Part shown: in pieces, positions 11,717 to 24,114 of the stretch
How positions within the stretch are numbered: position 1 is the first letter of the stretch
Layout: every line of letters starts with the position of its first letter
DNA from: Actinidia chinensis
Lineage: Eukaryota > Streptophyta > Magnoliopsida > Ericales > Actinidiaceae
NCBI GenBank assembly: GCA_009663005.1
Contig: CM018897.1
Coordinates: 17,474,204-17,509,203 of the forward strand
Direction: 5' to 3'
Length of the DNA stretch: 35,000 nt
Program-made: the position numbers and the translations under genes
The notes under the pieces: generated by a model
What the model was told of the DNA's origin: nothing
Seen by the model: only the letters and a program-made list of their open reading frames with translations
Databases searched by the model: none

Positions 11717-12843
11717 CAATTCGATCTTGTTTAGTTCACACGAATCGATCTATTAATTTCATTCTTGTCCACCGTTTGCGAGTTCAAATTCAATAAGTAA
11801 AAATATATTTGTTACCTGGGTGGTGTGAGGATCTTATTTACGGAGCAGAGAAATTATGTTCTCCAACGTTATGTACTCAAATTACTTAATTAATACGATA
11901 AACACATAAAAATGGCATGGAATTAAACAATCATCAAAATTTTCGCTCTTTTCACATTGAAATTCCATCGAAATGATCAAACAGTTCGGTTTATTAGGAA
12001 ATCGATCGAAACGGAACGTTATTGGAATTCCAATGGCATGTGTTTTGGACAGTTGGGATGATGGACCGGATTAATGTCATGAATTTACTAGATTCAGTCA
12101 AATTGAAAAAGTCTTGTTAAACCAAGTCTAAGCTACTTTTAATAAACTCTTAATAAAAAGTCTAGACACACAGAAATTTGTTTTTATTGGCGGAAGCCCA
12201 AAGGCTTCGTTTGACAATGCTTAAATGTCATGTTTTTTTTAAACTTGTTACTAAAAAGGTCTAAGATTTTTTGCCTTTTTTTACTTTCTTGGCTTTACTT
12301 TCGTTACAAATAAATAAAAAAATAAAAAAGTCAATTTTGACTAGCTTTTTTGTTTACAAGCTTAAAAAAAAAGGCAAAAAACTGGTACCATTCGGGTTTG
12401 CCATTTACAAGAGATTAAAGGCTATGTTATCCGCTAAATAAGCAACGGGAAAAATAAAAAAAAAACAACAACTCAGGATTTGACTTCAAATTAAATTTTG
12501 AAGTTTTGATCTAATCACAATAAAAAAATTTTACCAGTCTCCGTTTCGTTAGGTTTGTCGGAACATACTATTTCTTGGCCAAACACTACAAAAATATCCT
12601 CTTTCAATGTTATCACCCTTTAATATACCCCATAATAAGAAAAAAATTGGGAGAAATTAAAAAACAAAATTCAAGGTTTGACCCTAGTACTAAATCAAAC
12701 TTTGTAGTTTCAATTGTAACGAATTAAAACCTAAAGGTCAGTCTCTATTTCATTAGGATTAACAAAACTAACTTATTATTGTCAACAAAATTGGAAAAAC
12801 GACATTACAAAAATTGTCACCCTTTAAAACTTAATCGATGCAA
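11717..12843. other. 3' flank of XTH copy B, no gene seen
   Basis: Matches 2419-3517. It includes the foldback at about 12255-12393 (ggtctaagattttttgcc against aaaaaggcaaaaaactggtacc read on this strand). No coding region is supported. Confidence 0.5.
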
Positions 12844-12989
12844 TTATGACTCATTTTTAAGTTAAAATAGATGCAATTTTTTTTTTAATTTCCCCTAATA
12901 TATTTGTAGATAAGGTTGGCTATGCTAGCTTGGAAAGTACTTCTAAATAGAATGAAAATGAGAATAGAATAATTTTTTTTTAATTGCCC

Positions 12990-13357
12990 TATGCTATGTT
13001 TGGTTTGATGGAACATAGATGGAATGTAATAGTCATTTTATTGGAATGATAATTTCAGTATTTGGTTAATAAAAAAACTAAACATTCCATTTGGAATGAC
13101 CATTATCAAATAAGTTGTGTTTGGTTGGATGAAATGAATTTTGTAAGGAATGGAATAGAGATTGGAATAGAATGGAGATTTGAATGAAATGATAAAAGAA
13201 TAGTCATTTTTATTTTGTATGTAATAAAATAGAATGAGAATAGAATAAACATTTATTTATTAGTTAAGGTACTAGTCATTCCTATGTTGTAGTAAATGGT
13301 AATTCCTAATGAAAACTATTCTTTTTTATATATCATTCCATCAAATCGAATATAGCA
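12990..13357. mobile_element. MITE-like element with imperfect terminal inverted repeats
   Basis: The left end reads gctatgtttggtttgatgga (about 12992-13011). The right end, read on the - strand, is gctatattcgatttgatgga (about 13356-13337). That is about 16 of 20 positions in common. The interior is AT-rich, non-coding and full of ggaat/attcc words (for example gaatggaat), which adds internal foldback potential. Length is about 370 bp, typical of a MITE. I do not see a convincing target-site duplication, so the superfamily is left open. Confidence 0.6.
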
Positions 13358-13671
13358 AAAGAGTAACATCTGGTGTGGGCCAACAGCTCAACTGGCCCAC
13401 TCAATTAACCAATATAGTGAACGGTTCATGATTGACTTATTTAGATTTTTCAATAATGTATTGAAAAGTTAATAGTAATTCATAAGTAACTTACTCTTAA
13501 TTCATTCAGTTAAGATAACTACAAACTAATAAAAAAGAGAATATGAAATTAAACTTTTTTTTTTCAATAGAAATCGTAAAGCATCTATGTTATGAGTATG
13601 AAACAAAGGATCATCATTTTTTGCTCTTGTTAAAAATAATAAAAAGGTAAAAAGTTGTGCTTCCTCTAAAC

Positions 13672-13974
13672 AAGGTTTTAAAAACCGAATCTTACCGGCT
13701 GGTTCAACCAGTTGAACTGTCCGCTGGTTGAAGAAACGGTCCAGTCAGGACTCTAAACCCGTTTTGGTCAAAACCTAGTCAAACCCAGTAAGAATTGCGG
13801 TTGAACTGCGACCCAATCGATTGAACTGGTCATTGGACCGTCCGGTTCACTATTTCAGATTCAAGAATCCATTGAAATTATTGAATGAATCAACCATAGA
13901 CGAAGAAAATAACGATTCTTAAACGGAAACATGAAGAAAAATCGATGAAATCAATAATAGAAGAAGGCAACAAC
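13672..13974. repeat. AACCGG/GGTTCAACC-rich dispersed repeat, left part
   Basis: It begins with caaggttttaaaaaccg and then carries many short variants of ggttcaacc, gaactgg and ggtccagt up to about 13855. Sequences starting ggttttaaaa and rich in ccggtt words are a familiar class of plant dispersed repeats. The outer Gypsy element is inserted at 13980, so the rest of this repeat, if any, should continue after 34723. No coding content is seen. The family assignment is by general look only. Confidence 0.45.
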
Positions 13975-14587
13975 CAATCTGTAAGGTTTCAATTTTTATA
14001 TTTATAAAATTTGGATTTTGCTTTTATGTATGAGTTTAAATTGAACGATTCATGACTTGGGGAGTAAATAAAGCGGCCATTAACTGAGGATGAATAAATG
14101 TAATTAGAAGGTGGAGGGGACTAATTAAAGTGTGATTTCTATAAAACTATTAAAATCGTGTCTTTCCGCCGAAAAGGCGTCGGCGCCGAAGGAAAGAAAG
14201 GAAAGGAAAAAGAAAAAGAAAACGAAAAAAAAAAGAATATAAAATAATAAAATAATAAAAAAATAATATTTATATATATAAATATATTTTATAAAATCTA
14301 TTAAATAGGGGAGGAAGGATAGCTCGTGAAGGAAGAGGAGAGGGAAGAGAGAAGAGAGGGGAGAGAGACGAAATGGAGACAATTATAAGTGTGGTTAAGT
14401 TTTTGATCATGTAAAAGATTAGGGAGTGCAGATCAAGGTAGGTGTGAGTGTGAGATGACGTTGGATCAATTGCAAAATTTAGTATTGATGACATGGAAGC
14501 CTATCTTTCATACCGACGTTGGTCAAATTCTATTTAGGTAAAACGGGGTTAGTTTGTTGGGTTTTACTTTGGATTTGTTGGTATAGC

Positions 14588-14596
14588 TATATAAAG
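14588..14596 (+). promoter_or_regulatory. TATA-like site in outer 5' LTR
   Basis: tatataaag lies in the first half of the LTR and is conserved in the 3' LTR as tatataag (33525-33532). A second candidate, tataaatag at 33250-33258 of the 3' LTR, is a better TATA match but is degraded in the 5' LTR (near 14292-14301). Which one serves as the LTR promoter cannot be decided from sequence alone. Confidence 0.35.
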
Positions 14597-14783
14597 TCTG
14601 TTAGATATTATTTTGTGTATTAGAACTGTGACATGGAAAAATTTAGTTTTGATGGTATAAATTATTTTATTGCGAAAATAAAGAGATAGAAATGTTAGAA
14701 ATTTTATCTAAAATTATTTTGCTTTTAATATCATATTTATTGTCAACATTAATGCTCATAAAGTGCGTAAAAAAAAGGTTGAC

Positions 14784-14788
14784 GTAAT
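14784..14788. other. Target-site duplication of the inner element (left)
   Basis: gtaat directly before the TG of the inner LTR. The identical word follows the final CA at 26718-26722. The uninterrupted 3' LTR of the outer element has a single gtaat at the same place (within cagtaattacag near 33719-33730), which confirms the insertion point. Confidence 0.9.
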
Positions 14789-15734
14789 TGAGCTATCGCC
14801 AAACGTGCGCTTGAGATAGACCCAAGAGAAGGCCGGCGGAAGTGTATAGTATATAACTCGGAGTACGAGTCGATTCCACGGGAGTTGTGTGAGCAAGACT
14901 GAAAGGACAAAGAGTTTCTCTCAATACTCCACAAAGGATGAACAAATATTCTAAAAAAATAAAATCGATTGTTTTTAGCATTGTTGAGTTCGAATATTGA
15001 CAATATAAATAAATCGCTTGAAAAAAGTATTTGTAAATTAAGTGAAAAGTATCTCGGGGTTGATGTTCAATGATATTGTGTCTTGGAATTTCAAAGGTGA
15101 GAGTTTATTAACCAAATCTTTTGACTGTCAGGAGTATGAGATTGGAAGATTAGCGATTAAATCTCTGGTTCTTTAAAAACTTCATTTTAAATTAGATTGG
15201 TTGTTAGTTCAGGATGAATACCATCGATTCATGCATATTACAACCCTTCTGAACGAAGTTTATGATCTAAGTGTTGCCGAACATAATCAATCCTCCAAGT
15301 TTTCAATAATTACAGACCATTGAAGGATAAAGAATGACAAAACTGAATATACACTTTGAAACCCAAATTCAAATCCCCTTGTTTTTCAAGAACTCACCAA
15401 AAATATTTACAATCAACCTCCAAGATTGAAGGTTAGCTACTCATCTTCATTATGAAATTTTTGAATATTTAAATATAAATATAAATAAAAATTAAAATAG
15501 ATAAAACTTACAAAAATTAGATACCAGAATATGAAAGCAGATTATGAAGAATATGGGAAATGGGCAAATAAATTAAAATCCAAACCAGCTAAAAGAAATA
15601 ACAAGGGCGGTTGAATCGAGTATACAACTATACAGCAATGGAACACAAATAACAATAATAGAACTTAACAAAAAATGAAATAAGGAAAGTAACCCAGCCA
15701 TTTCATTTTTAAAAAAATGTAAGTGATAAGTAAG

Positions 15735-15905
15735 CAATAGGACCGTCGGCATGGACGAAATAAAACGGTTCATTGTGATGGTTTGTAAGCGATAACTAAA
15801 GGATAATTAAGCGATAAAATATCAAGCGGATAACTAAAGCGATAAAAACAGTCCGGCCACATGGCCGGAAAGAATCATCCATTGTGAGTGGTTTCGATAA
15901 GCGAT
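15735..15905. repeat. gcgataa-rich doubled block in the inner 3' LTR
   Basis: The word gcgata(a) recurs at least five times, and a longer unit (accgtcggcatgg, then cattgtgatggttt, then gcgataa) appears twice with about 100 bp spacing. The same arrangement is found in the other LTR at about 25917-26088. Repeated short words upstream of the LTR's TATA-type site could be binding sites in the retroelement promoter. This is inference from position only. Confidence 0.55.
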
Positions 15906-16187
15906 AATATAAAAGTTAATATCTATTTAAAGACAATAAAACAATATTCGAGGTGACATATAAGTAAAAATTATAGAACTTTGGAAACTAAAAAATATTG
16001 AACTTACAATACGAGAGAGAGAATTTCAAAACTAAAAACTAAAATTTCAATCTCAAAAATCTATCTAAACTTTCTTTCTTTTTTATTCCAAAAACTCCTC
16101 TCAAACTCTAGGAAAGCGTTTTTTTTCAAACTAACTCTTTTTCCTATTCTTATCCAAAAATCCCCTCCTCTTCCTCCAAAATACTCC

Positions 16188-16194
16188 CTTTATA
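16188..16194 (-). promoter_or_regulatory. Candidate TATA box in inner LTR
   Basis: The - strand word cctataaaggg lies inside the 3' LTR. The matching place in the 5' LTR (about 26383-26389) reads cctataacggg. It could be the LTR promoter core, but there is no independent support. Confidence 0.3.
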
Positions 16195-16541
16195 GGAAAA
16201 TAAGGGAGAATCCAAGAAGGAAATAGCACGGTGAAAGGAGGAGCTGAGGCCATTTTGTCAACAAAAATGGCCCAAAGATTATTCATTACATGAATAGTTA
16301 TCAGAAAAGACTTTTGCCATTTGGGGGAGATGATTCTCAGCAAATGGGCTCATTGGATTCCTCGTGCCCACCACAGATTGATTTGTTTGATTTTTCCTCT
16401 TTGTGCTCTTTTTGCTCTGTTACTAAAAACACACACAAATCTAATCAATAAAAATCTAAACTAAATTAGAAATAATGCTAGTATAAGTCCTCACATAGTG
16501 CGAATATGAAAAGATTTATAATTACACTTTATGTGTAATCA

Positions 16542-16557
16542 CACCCCCCCAACTTGA
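16542..16557 (-). other. Polypurine tract of the inner element
   Basis: On the - strand caagttgggggggtg lies immediately before TGATTACAC, the start of the 3' LTR. A purine run in this place primes plus-strand DNA synthesis in LTR retrotransposons, so it also fixes the inner element's orientation. Confidence 0.85.
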
Positions 16558-18320
16558 TTTGTGTCTCTCGCAAAAATTATAAAATATAAAGGATCTAATC
16601 TCCACTCGTAGGAATTCACGGATGATTTATCTTTTGCCAAAGCCTTAAACCTCTAGGTTACCCTAGGGACGAAGTGGGGTCTCGTGAGGTTTCCAGTGTG
16701 ACACCACAAAATCGAATCATCGTCATGTAAAAATTAGTAAATAGATACGATATGGTCAGCAATAACTCCATTCAAAGAAATCTCGAACCCCCTAAATCAT
16801 GAATCATTGAAAGAGTTAGTTTAAGGCATAAAGTATGAAGAAGAAGGAAATCACAATTGTAGTACACTATCAAATGACATATAAATTACCCATTCAACAC
16901 ATGTACCTGTATCCTTTATGCTTCGTTTCAAATTCACAAGGCATACATAAATTTCGAAATATGAACACGGTATCTCAATGGAAAGCTCATTTAAGGTAAT
17001 GAAAAGATATGCAAGTAGGAGCAATCCGAACTCAAAAACTGGAATATTGTAAGTGTGTATCGACTTGGCATAGCTTCATGAAAGAATATTTACTGTTTAA
17101 GCACAACAATTAGAGAATCGACATGAGTGACTTATACGCACTTGAATAAAGATTCATGTTAATTTTCGGATATGTGGCCATATGGATGGTGAATGAAAGA
17201 AGAGCCATTGTAAGAGATGGGAAAGCGGTGGGTAATTAGGTTTCAACATATGCATGCGCATACAACGATGATCAATGATCATCCACTTTCAAACTGTCAC
17301 ATTTTTTTTGTTTTTCAACTCCTTTTCACATTTTTGCTTTTTTTTTCTTTCTCTTCAACTCCATACTCTTTCACCTTCATATTGTATAAGCAAGGCATCA
17401 CTCTGAAATGAATTAGCATGCAAATTTTAAAACTTGTGTATACGAATATCGCGAAAGAAAGATAAAACAAGAATGGCTCAATGTGAATGGCTTGTATTTT
17501 TATAATCCGAAAAAACACCTCAAATTCAAAAATTCAAAGAGTTATAAGGTGTCAATAATTCCAACTAATAATCAAAATGTAAACCAAATCAAGTCTGATG
17601 AGCTATTCAATGAATGAAGCTCACTAGATCAATCAAATGACCTTGAATAAATGTTTAATAACTCTGAAAAACGATCATGTGGCTCAACTCACAAGGGGAC
17701 AATTCACCTTATAAGGATAGCATGCACAAGAAGAGTAAGTAAGATGTTATTAGAGCATGCCAGTGTACAGCGATGTGACTCTCTCTTATGAGGATTTATG
17801 ACAAAAAACTTGTAATTTTTCACGACACAAAAGGGGAATCACTTATCCTTCAAAACTTAGGTAATGCATGAGCAACGTATTTATCACACCAAGATTCAAG
17901 TGACATGAAAAGATGCGATGAGTTCTTAAAAAAATCTCTAACACTTCTAATTACAATCCAAAATGAAAATGAAACGTATATAGAAACCGTGTGAGAAATA
18001 CACTTCATAGTTAGTATCGAACCATATGATACATCAAACCTTTACCGCAGACCTCCAAGGGTGACAATATATATCATCTGGATTAATTACCTGAAAAATT
18101 ATTTTCAATAAAAACAATAACAGGTTTGATATAATACTCAAAAACACGTTGTTTTTTTTTTTTTTTTTTTTTAATTTTTATTTTAATGTTTTTTTACTTT
18201 TTTTTTTTTAAATTAATTTTTTTTTTTACAACTCAAAAATAAGAAACACCACAAATTAAACGGAAAGAGTACAATTATAAAACATAAATCTACCAAAAAA
18301 AAAAAAAAACGAATGATCTC
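16558..18320. other. Inner element region between integrase and 3' LTR, no gene recognised
   Basis: About 1.8 kb of AT-rich DNA. Athila-type elements often carry an env-like frame or a long non-coding stretch here. I see no protein similarity on either strand. The right part holds long T runs (about 18150-18230) and an A run (18296-18310), which are low complexity and prone to sequencing error. Confidence 0.5.
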
Positions 18321-21300
18321 GTAACATGCTTGCCCACCCCCCACCTAAGAGGTTGCATGGCCTCAAAGCAACAAAATCAAAGTGAAGACCTGGGACAAAA
18401 ACTTGAAGAGGTTCAAACTGAGGGGTGGATCCATGAATCCACACCATCAACTTCGCCACGAAAAGACCAACAACGGGTTTTAACCTTTGCCCGTGACTTT
18501 GAAAAAAATGTCATTCTTAGATTTTTACTTCAATAGCAAGCCAGGGAAAGATTTCTGGATTGATATGGAGCCAGACCATCTACTTCTCACTTTTCCCGGA
18601 GAAAAAGATGTAACCGAGCATGGTAAAGGACGAACCTTTTGACCAACATGAAATGTTTCCGGTGAATTTGTTGGTCATGACGGAATTTTCATTTTGGCTT
18701 TGACAATTTTTGCATTTTCACTAAGCATCATTTCTAAGTTCCAAGTTCATTTAGTTGCAATTTCCGAAGTGAGCCATTGCTTCATCAAAGGTTCTCATTG
18801 AATGACGGATGGCCAATAAGCCTTGTGTCTAGCTCCACCGGAAGGGACATGCCTTTCGTACACAAAGCCTATAAGGAGAAGACCCTATAAGATGGTCTGT
18901 AAGCTGTCTATTGCCCATAAGCTCCACCAACCTCAAGGACCAATCCTTTCGGTTAGGATAACGGTTTTTCTTACAACTTGCTTAATCTATCGGGTTTGCA
19001 AACTCTAACTTGGCTGGGTCGGGGGAGATAGGCTGTGCCAAACTTATGAACAATTCCATATTTTTTCATGAGTACCCCCATTGGCCTATTACAAAAATGG
19101 GGATCCACCATCATTAGATGGCTGAGGCATTACCAAACGGGAGAAAATAGAGAAGGAGGAAAATGCATTCTTTTAAAAATTTGACCACAACTTGATGGTC
19201 AGTGGTTCGGCAGGGACAGGCCTCCACCCATTTTGAAACATAATTCACGCCCCCAAGATTGCTAGCTCTTCAAACGAAATAGAAATTGGTCCAATAAGTC
19301 GAGCTGCCCCCAACAATCAAACCAATTCTTAAAAAGCGAAATCGGGTTAAGGGGCACATGGTTTCCTGTAAGGAACTAGCTTTGACATCTATCACAAGTA
19401 AACAAAAAGACTGAACGTCTTGAACATTGAGGGCCAATACAGTCCGCCATTGCAAAATTTTGCCACAGTTTTTTGGATGAAAAATGACCCCCCACAGGTT
19501 GCGAAGACAAAATCTCTAGAACTTTGATTCCATCATCAGGTCCACATCTCCTCAAATCTGATGAACAATATTTGAACAATACGGCTTCATCCCAAAAAGA
19601 ATTGTCTTACTGCCGAAAGAATGATTTTATCCATTGAGGACCAATTGGAAGGTATTGTTTTGTGGCCAAAGTTAGCTATATCGGCTCCCACGGCGTTAAT
19701 TAAAGATGATCACAGCATTGCAAGACAGAATTTGTTCATCTGGGAACGTTCTCACAGATAGGAGAGTCATCATTTGCGAGATGACTCAAAAGGGAGGCGT
19801 GACTAAAAGATCTGCAACAACGTTGTCCACTCCCTTTTTTATCCTAATTTAAGGATTAATCTTGAAGAAGGAGAATCCACCTAACTCAATCGAGGGCTTT
19901 GCATCTTGCTGGTCCAAAGGTACTTAATGGCAGCATGGGTCCGGTGAAAATTATCACCTCGACCCACTTAGGAGATCGAAACTGTCCAAAGCGAAGGACG
20001 ATGGGAACAATTCTTTCTCGGTGGTGGTATAGTTCATGGGCTCATCATGTTTGCTTGCTAAATGGAGCACATGAGGTTTCTTCTCATTTTTGGCCTAGAA
20101 CGGCCCCTACGGCGAGTACTAGCATACACATTAATTCAAAAGGTAGCCCAATCCGGAGGTTGATATGGGAGCCGTAGTCAAGTGATTTTTAATTTGTAAA
20201 AAGTAGTTGACACGAGAAGTCCATTCGAATGGAGGCATCTTTTGCCAAGAGGGTACAACCGGGGCCTAGACATGGCACAAGGATTGAATGAAACCCGATT
20301 ATACACAACCCTGCAACGACAAGAAATGACCTAAATCCCTATCCGGGGGGCAGGGTAGCTTTGGGATGAGCCTACCTTAGCGGATCTCCCCAATGCCCTT
20401 CCCAAGAACATGATAGCCTGAGAACTAGTAACCTTGTGTCACCTGAAGTACACTTTCCCAATTTAAAAACAAGATTGCTCTCCTCACATCTCTTAAGACC
20501 GACCCAAGATTTTCAAGACATGGTCATAGTGTCCCCATACACTGAAAAATCATCCATAAAGAACCCATCCAAAAATCGCTCAACCATATCGCTAAAAATG
20601 TAATCATACATCTCTGAAAAGTGGGGGGAGAATTGCATCAAACCCAAATGGCATGAGCTTGTAAGCAACAAAAAATGTCCCCAATGGACCCCAACGTTGG
20701 GGGAACGTGGTTTTGTCTTGGTCACCATGGCTATCTCCAATTTGTTATAGCCATGAGTAACCATCTAAGAAGCAATAATAAGGCCCTACCAGAATACCTC
20801 TCTAAGACTTGGCAAGGCAGGGAGGGGAACATGATCTTGGTGGTCACGGCATTAGGCGCCGATAGTCATGCAATCCGCACACGGTGGGTTGGAATTAGAG
20901 AGTATCAATTCATTATTTTCATTTTTGAATACATGTTACCCCAGACTGTTTGGGAACAAATGGGTGGGACTCACCCATTTTAGGAATCGGCAATGGGGTA
21001 TATAATCCCCCGCATAACGGAGCTTTTGCACTTTACCCCCCTAACAAACTTCCTTCATAGTTGGGTTCAAATCGACGTTTGCATTTGGCGGCACCGGCTT
21101 AGCCCCTTCTCAAACTAAATGCGATTAGTGCAAACAGGGGGCAAATGCCGGGTAAATCGGCGAGTGTCCGACCTATGGCCTTTAGGTGCTTTTTGTTGCT
21201 TTTGAGCAACTTCTACACATTTTCTCTTGAGTTTCGGTAATGATGAGGATCTCACTACTGGATGAAAGATTCACTCACCCGCCAAAAAAAACATATTTAA

Positions 21301-22170
21301 GAGTAGAAGGTAAAGGCTCTCCTTTCGGGTGTAGGGAGCCCAAGTTCTGCTGGTGGGGGCCTTAATAGGCTAGGCGTCAAAGGCTCAAAAGTGGGGGTCC
21401 ATTGACCCACGTATTAAAGGACAACCCTCTGACCGGATCCTCATTTACAAAAATCCAACTTTCCAATTCCAATTAGCAGTCAAGACCCTCACCAAACATC
21501 AACATCTAGCTAAGGGTCTCTTTTTTACACAATGCCTCTCAAAGTGCCTCTTGCACTATGGATCGATAAGATTTACTTCCCGAACATCCTCTAAATCCCT
21601 GGTTGTTTTCCTGCATTAAACATGTTAAGTTCAACAGCCACAGTTCAAAGGACCCCTGCAAGAGCCCCCCCGCCATGGATGATGGCATCACATGTGGCTA
21701 GAAAAGGTCGACCCAAAATGATAGGGAAATATGGTTTTGGGCAGGGGGTCCTTACAAACCGTTGAGTATCTAAACCACAAAATCTGCTGGGTAGTTACCA
21801 ACTTAATCACTTTTACTAAGTAATCCCTCAACATCCCCTTGGGGCTTTGATTAGAGCGATCCGCAGTTGGAGTGTGACCTAGTCAGGCTTCAGCTCACCT
21901 AATCCCAATTTCTCGTACACAGAGTATGGCAATAACATTCACACTCGATCCCAAATCCAAAAAGACATCCCTTATCCTAGGTCTCCTATGACGCATTGTC
22001 ACGGTGGGAACACCCGGATTTTATACTTTGGTGGGTTCTTAACTTGAACTCGGAATGGGACATCCTAGCAAGAAGCGCATTTCTCTCTCACCTGCAACCT
22101 CTCTTATGTGCATAAGCTTACGAATGTAGCATAAGAGGGCACATGTTTTATGGATTCCAAGAGAGGTAGA
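18320..22170 (-). pseudogene. Inner element pol: protease, RT, RNase H, integrase (frameshifted)
   Basis: This polyprotein copies the element's RNA into DNA and integrates it. On the - strand, in order: the end of gag with LLESIKHVPSYATF near 22170-22110. Then the protease active-site block DLGSSVN at 21957-21937. Then a PR-RT linker with RKTTRDLEDVREVNLID near 21620-21570. The RT palm blocks include HLGLMQFSP near 20650 and the catalytic MDDFSVYGDT at 20557-20528. The RNase H region follows at about 20200-19800, with AVGAVLGQK near 20110. The integrase zinc-binding region is at about 19575-19385 (GGHFSSKK..CDRCQ). The integrase core and C-terminal part run to about 18500, including SSPYRL near 18870. 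RT before IN marks Ty3/Gypsy. Stops and shifts occur every 100-300 bp. Confidence 0.88.
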
Positions 22171-24114
22171 TTATTGACTGTTGCAGTCTCATAAATCTCA
22201 GAAATCAATGTGATGTGATTTGGCTTAACGATGGGGAAATGGGGATGGGCAAAAAATCTCCCCCCCCACACGTGCTCTCTTACGAACTTCCTCACTCTTA
22301 GTACTGACCCAGCTTTCTTTCTCTCATCATTTTGTTCTCCTCTTCTCTTCGACATACCTCACCTTCTTTTACCAGTTTTCTAGCCCCCCATCGTACCTAA
22401 TACTTAGACGCCTCTCCCCTACCCTTTGGATCAATAGGCGAATGTCTAGTCATAGTCTTACCACTTCTTAAAACTAGGATGGCTTGAACTTGCTCATGGC
22501 CAGAAGCTGGTTGGTTCGAGATCTCAGTGGAATGACATGCCTAGATGGGTTTGGTTTGAGGTTGTGCAGGGAAACCTACCCTTCTAAGTAAGGGTAAGGC
22601 GTGTTGTGTGAGAAGAGTCAATTGCACTCTAATGTCATCCACGTCTTATTCAAACCCGTGAATTTACCTCTTGGGATGAATGAATGTTGGAGGGTACCTC
22701 CAACGGACCTTTCATGTGGGGGGGGATAGTATGGATTGAGCTTGAGGTGGAGGTTAGAACGGCTTGGTTAGAAGTCGAGAATATGTAACGGGTGAAGGCT
22801 GATAATTTGTGGTGTGATGGTGGGGGAGGTGCTGTGCTGATAAGATTGAGGGGTGTGGAAACCTCCTTGAATATGGCATGGGGATTTGACGTCCCCTCAT
22901 CTGCGCCATACGAAATTTGGATGATTCTCCACCCGGGTTATAGGATTAGCGTATGGGGATCTTGATCATTGGGCCATAGTGACCAATAGCATGACTTGCC
23001 TGCAAGGCTCGTAATACCTGGAATGACTGGGCACGATATGGTGTTTGTGCTTATTTTGTTTCAACACAGCAAGCTCACATCTTTAAAGCTCTTCACTCCC
23101 CACTGCATTTCACCTTTGTAAATTCTAGGGATTCTCATTTTCTTGCCCTGGTGGAAGCCTAGCATTCACTTGTCAACCTCTTTCAATTGGGTATCTTCCC
23201 CCTTGTTGGTAGCCTACCGTAGGGATTCTGGGTCCTGTGGAGCCCCATACCACCTTCACGAGTCAAATTCTGCGAGGTAATCAAAATAGGCATAAAGACT
23301 TCGTGAGGTTTGCTTATCCATGGAAAAGTTCTGCGCCAGGGTCTCGACAAATGTTTTTGAGTGGGGGCGAAGAGAGGCGTAGAAGATGCTGATACATGCC
23401 ATTCGGCAAAAGCCATGGTCGTGGGCCAAGAGGTAGAAGCTCCTTAAAACGCTCCCACATTGAAAGAAGTTTCACCCCCAACATTGGAGATGAGAAATTG
23501 TGAGATTTGCGTTAAATGCTTCTGTTCTATTTTCGGAAAAAACTTTTTCAAAAATTCTTAATTACCTTGAGCGTTGCCAGAGTGAAAGAAAGTGGTCTCA
23601 AGAATTGAAACCATGTTTAGCAGTATCTTTTAAAACAAAAAGGAACAGTTTGGAGAAAAAGATTTCCCTTGGACAAGAATTGTCAATCACCAATGAGCAT
23701 GATCTTCAAATTCCTTAATAAAGGCATACATTTAAGGCCTTTCGAATCTTACCCCATGAATTGAGGAAGCATTTGCATCATACCTGGTGTTATGTTCACA
23801 GTAGCGTTAGTGGGGTGGGAAAACAATGCATGAACCGGTGCTGAGCGGCGGGTTCTGTAATCTCTCAATTCGGAATTGGGGAGCTACAATGTCTCCATGG
23901 ATGCTCCGCCTTCATATTACACCCCTACGCAATGTGAAGGTCTTGGAGGAGGCTTTTGAGGCACTCCACCCATTGGTGGGTTAGGACAACACATTGATTT
24001 GTTTAGGGCAAAAATTGGTACTCTCCCTTCTTCATTTGGGTTTCCTAGCAAGCTATCTAGGTCGATACTAAGGCGATTGGGAGGCGTGTACAGTGATGGC
24101 GGGTCGATCGGCAA
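22171..24114 (-). pseudogene. Inner element gag (frameshifted)
   Basis: Gag forms the virus-like particle that packages the element's RNA. A clean start is the Met at 24114, about 360 bp after the primer site, opening a 65-codon stretch beginning MPIDPPSLYTPPNRLSID. A second readable stretch near 23440-23180 resembles the middle of Athila/Tat gag (HDHGFAEWH, then LRPHSKTFVETLA when frames are followed). The part at about 22950-22400 is low-confidence and biased in composition. No clear CCHC knuckle was found. Assignment rests mainly on position between primer site and protease. Confidence 0.65.

Larger units (their letters stand above)
9465..12843 (+). repeat. Direct duplication of about 3.3 kb, copy B
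   Basis: Second copy of 185-3517. It starts at the CT-rich stretch followed by gtattgct and ends at taatcgatgcaa, where the sequence switches to unrelated AT-rich DNA. It holds the promoter, the XTH gene with both introns, and the 3' flank with the foldback. The even scatter of one-base gaps against copy A makes identity hard to judge by eye, but homology is continuous. Confidence 0.9.
13980..14788 (+). repeat. Outer element 5' LTR, first part
   Basis: Starts TGTAAGGTTTCA and aligns with 32938-33735 of the 3' LTR. It contains a purine-rich stretch at about 14327-14372 and TATA-like words. It is broken at 14788 by the inner element, right after the target word gtaat (14784-14788). The LTR resumes at 26718. 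Confidence 0.93.
14789..16541 (-). repeat. Inner element 3' LTR (1753 bp)
   Basis: The + strand begins tgagctatcgcc and ends gtgtaatca. It matches 24499-26717 end to end, except that the other LTR has an extra block of about 490 bp. It contains a doubled block of about 110 bp with repeated gcgataa words (15735-15905). On the - strand a TATA-type word, tataaag, lies at 16194-16188, roughly 350 bp from the LTR start. Confidence 0.93.

Noticed and set aside
14125..14382. Hydrophobic frame on the - strand with many F/L/S residues
   Set aside because: It is the antisense reading of the A- and GA-rich part of the outer LTR. The composition alone gives the membrane-like look.
15735..15905. CRISPR-like array (repeated gcgataa words)
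   Set aside because: Repeats are too short and irregular, the spacing is uneven, and the setting is a plant LTR.
16558..18320. Possible env-like gene of the Athila-like element
   Set aside because: This is where such a gene would lie, but I found no frame, signal or membrane segments beyond chance on the - strand.
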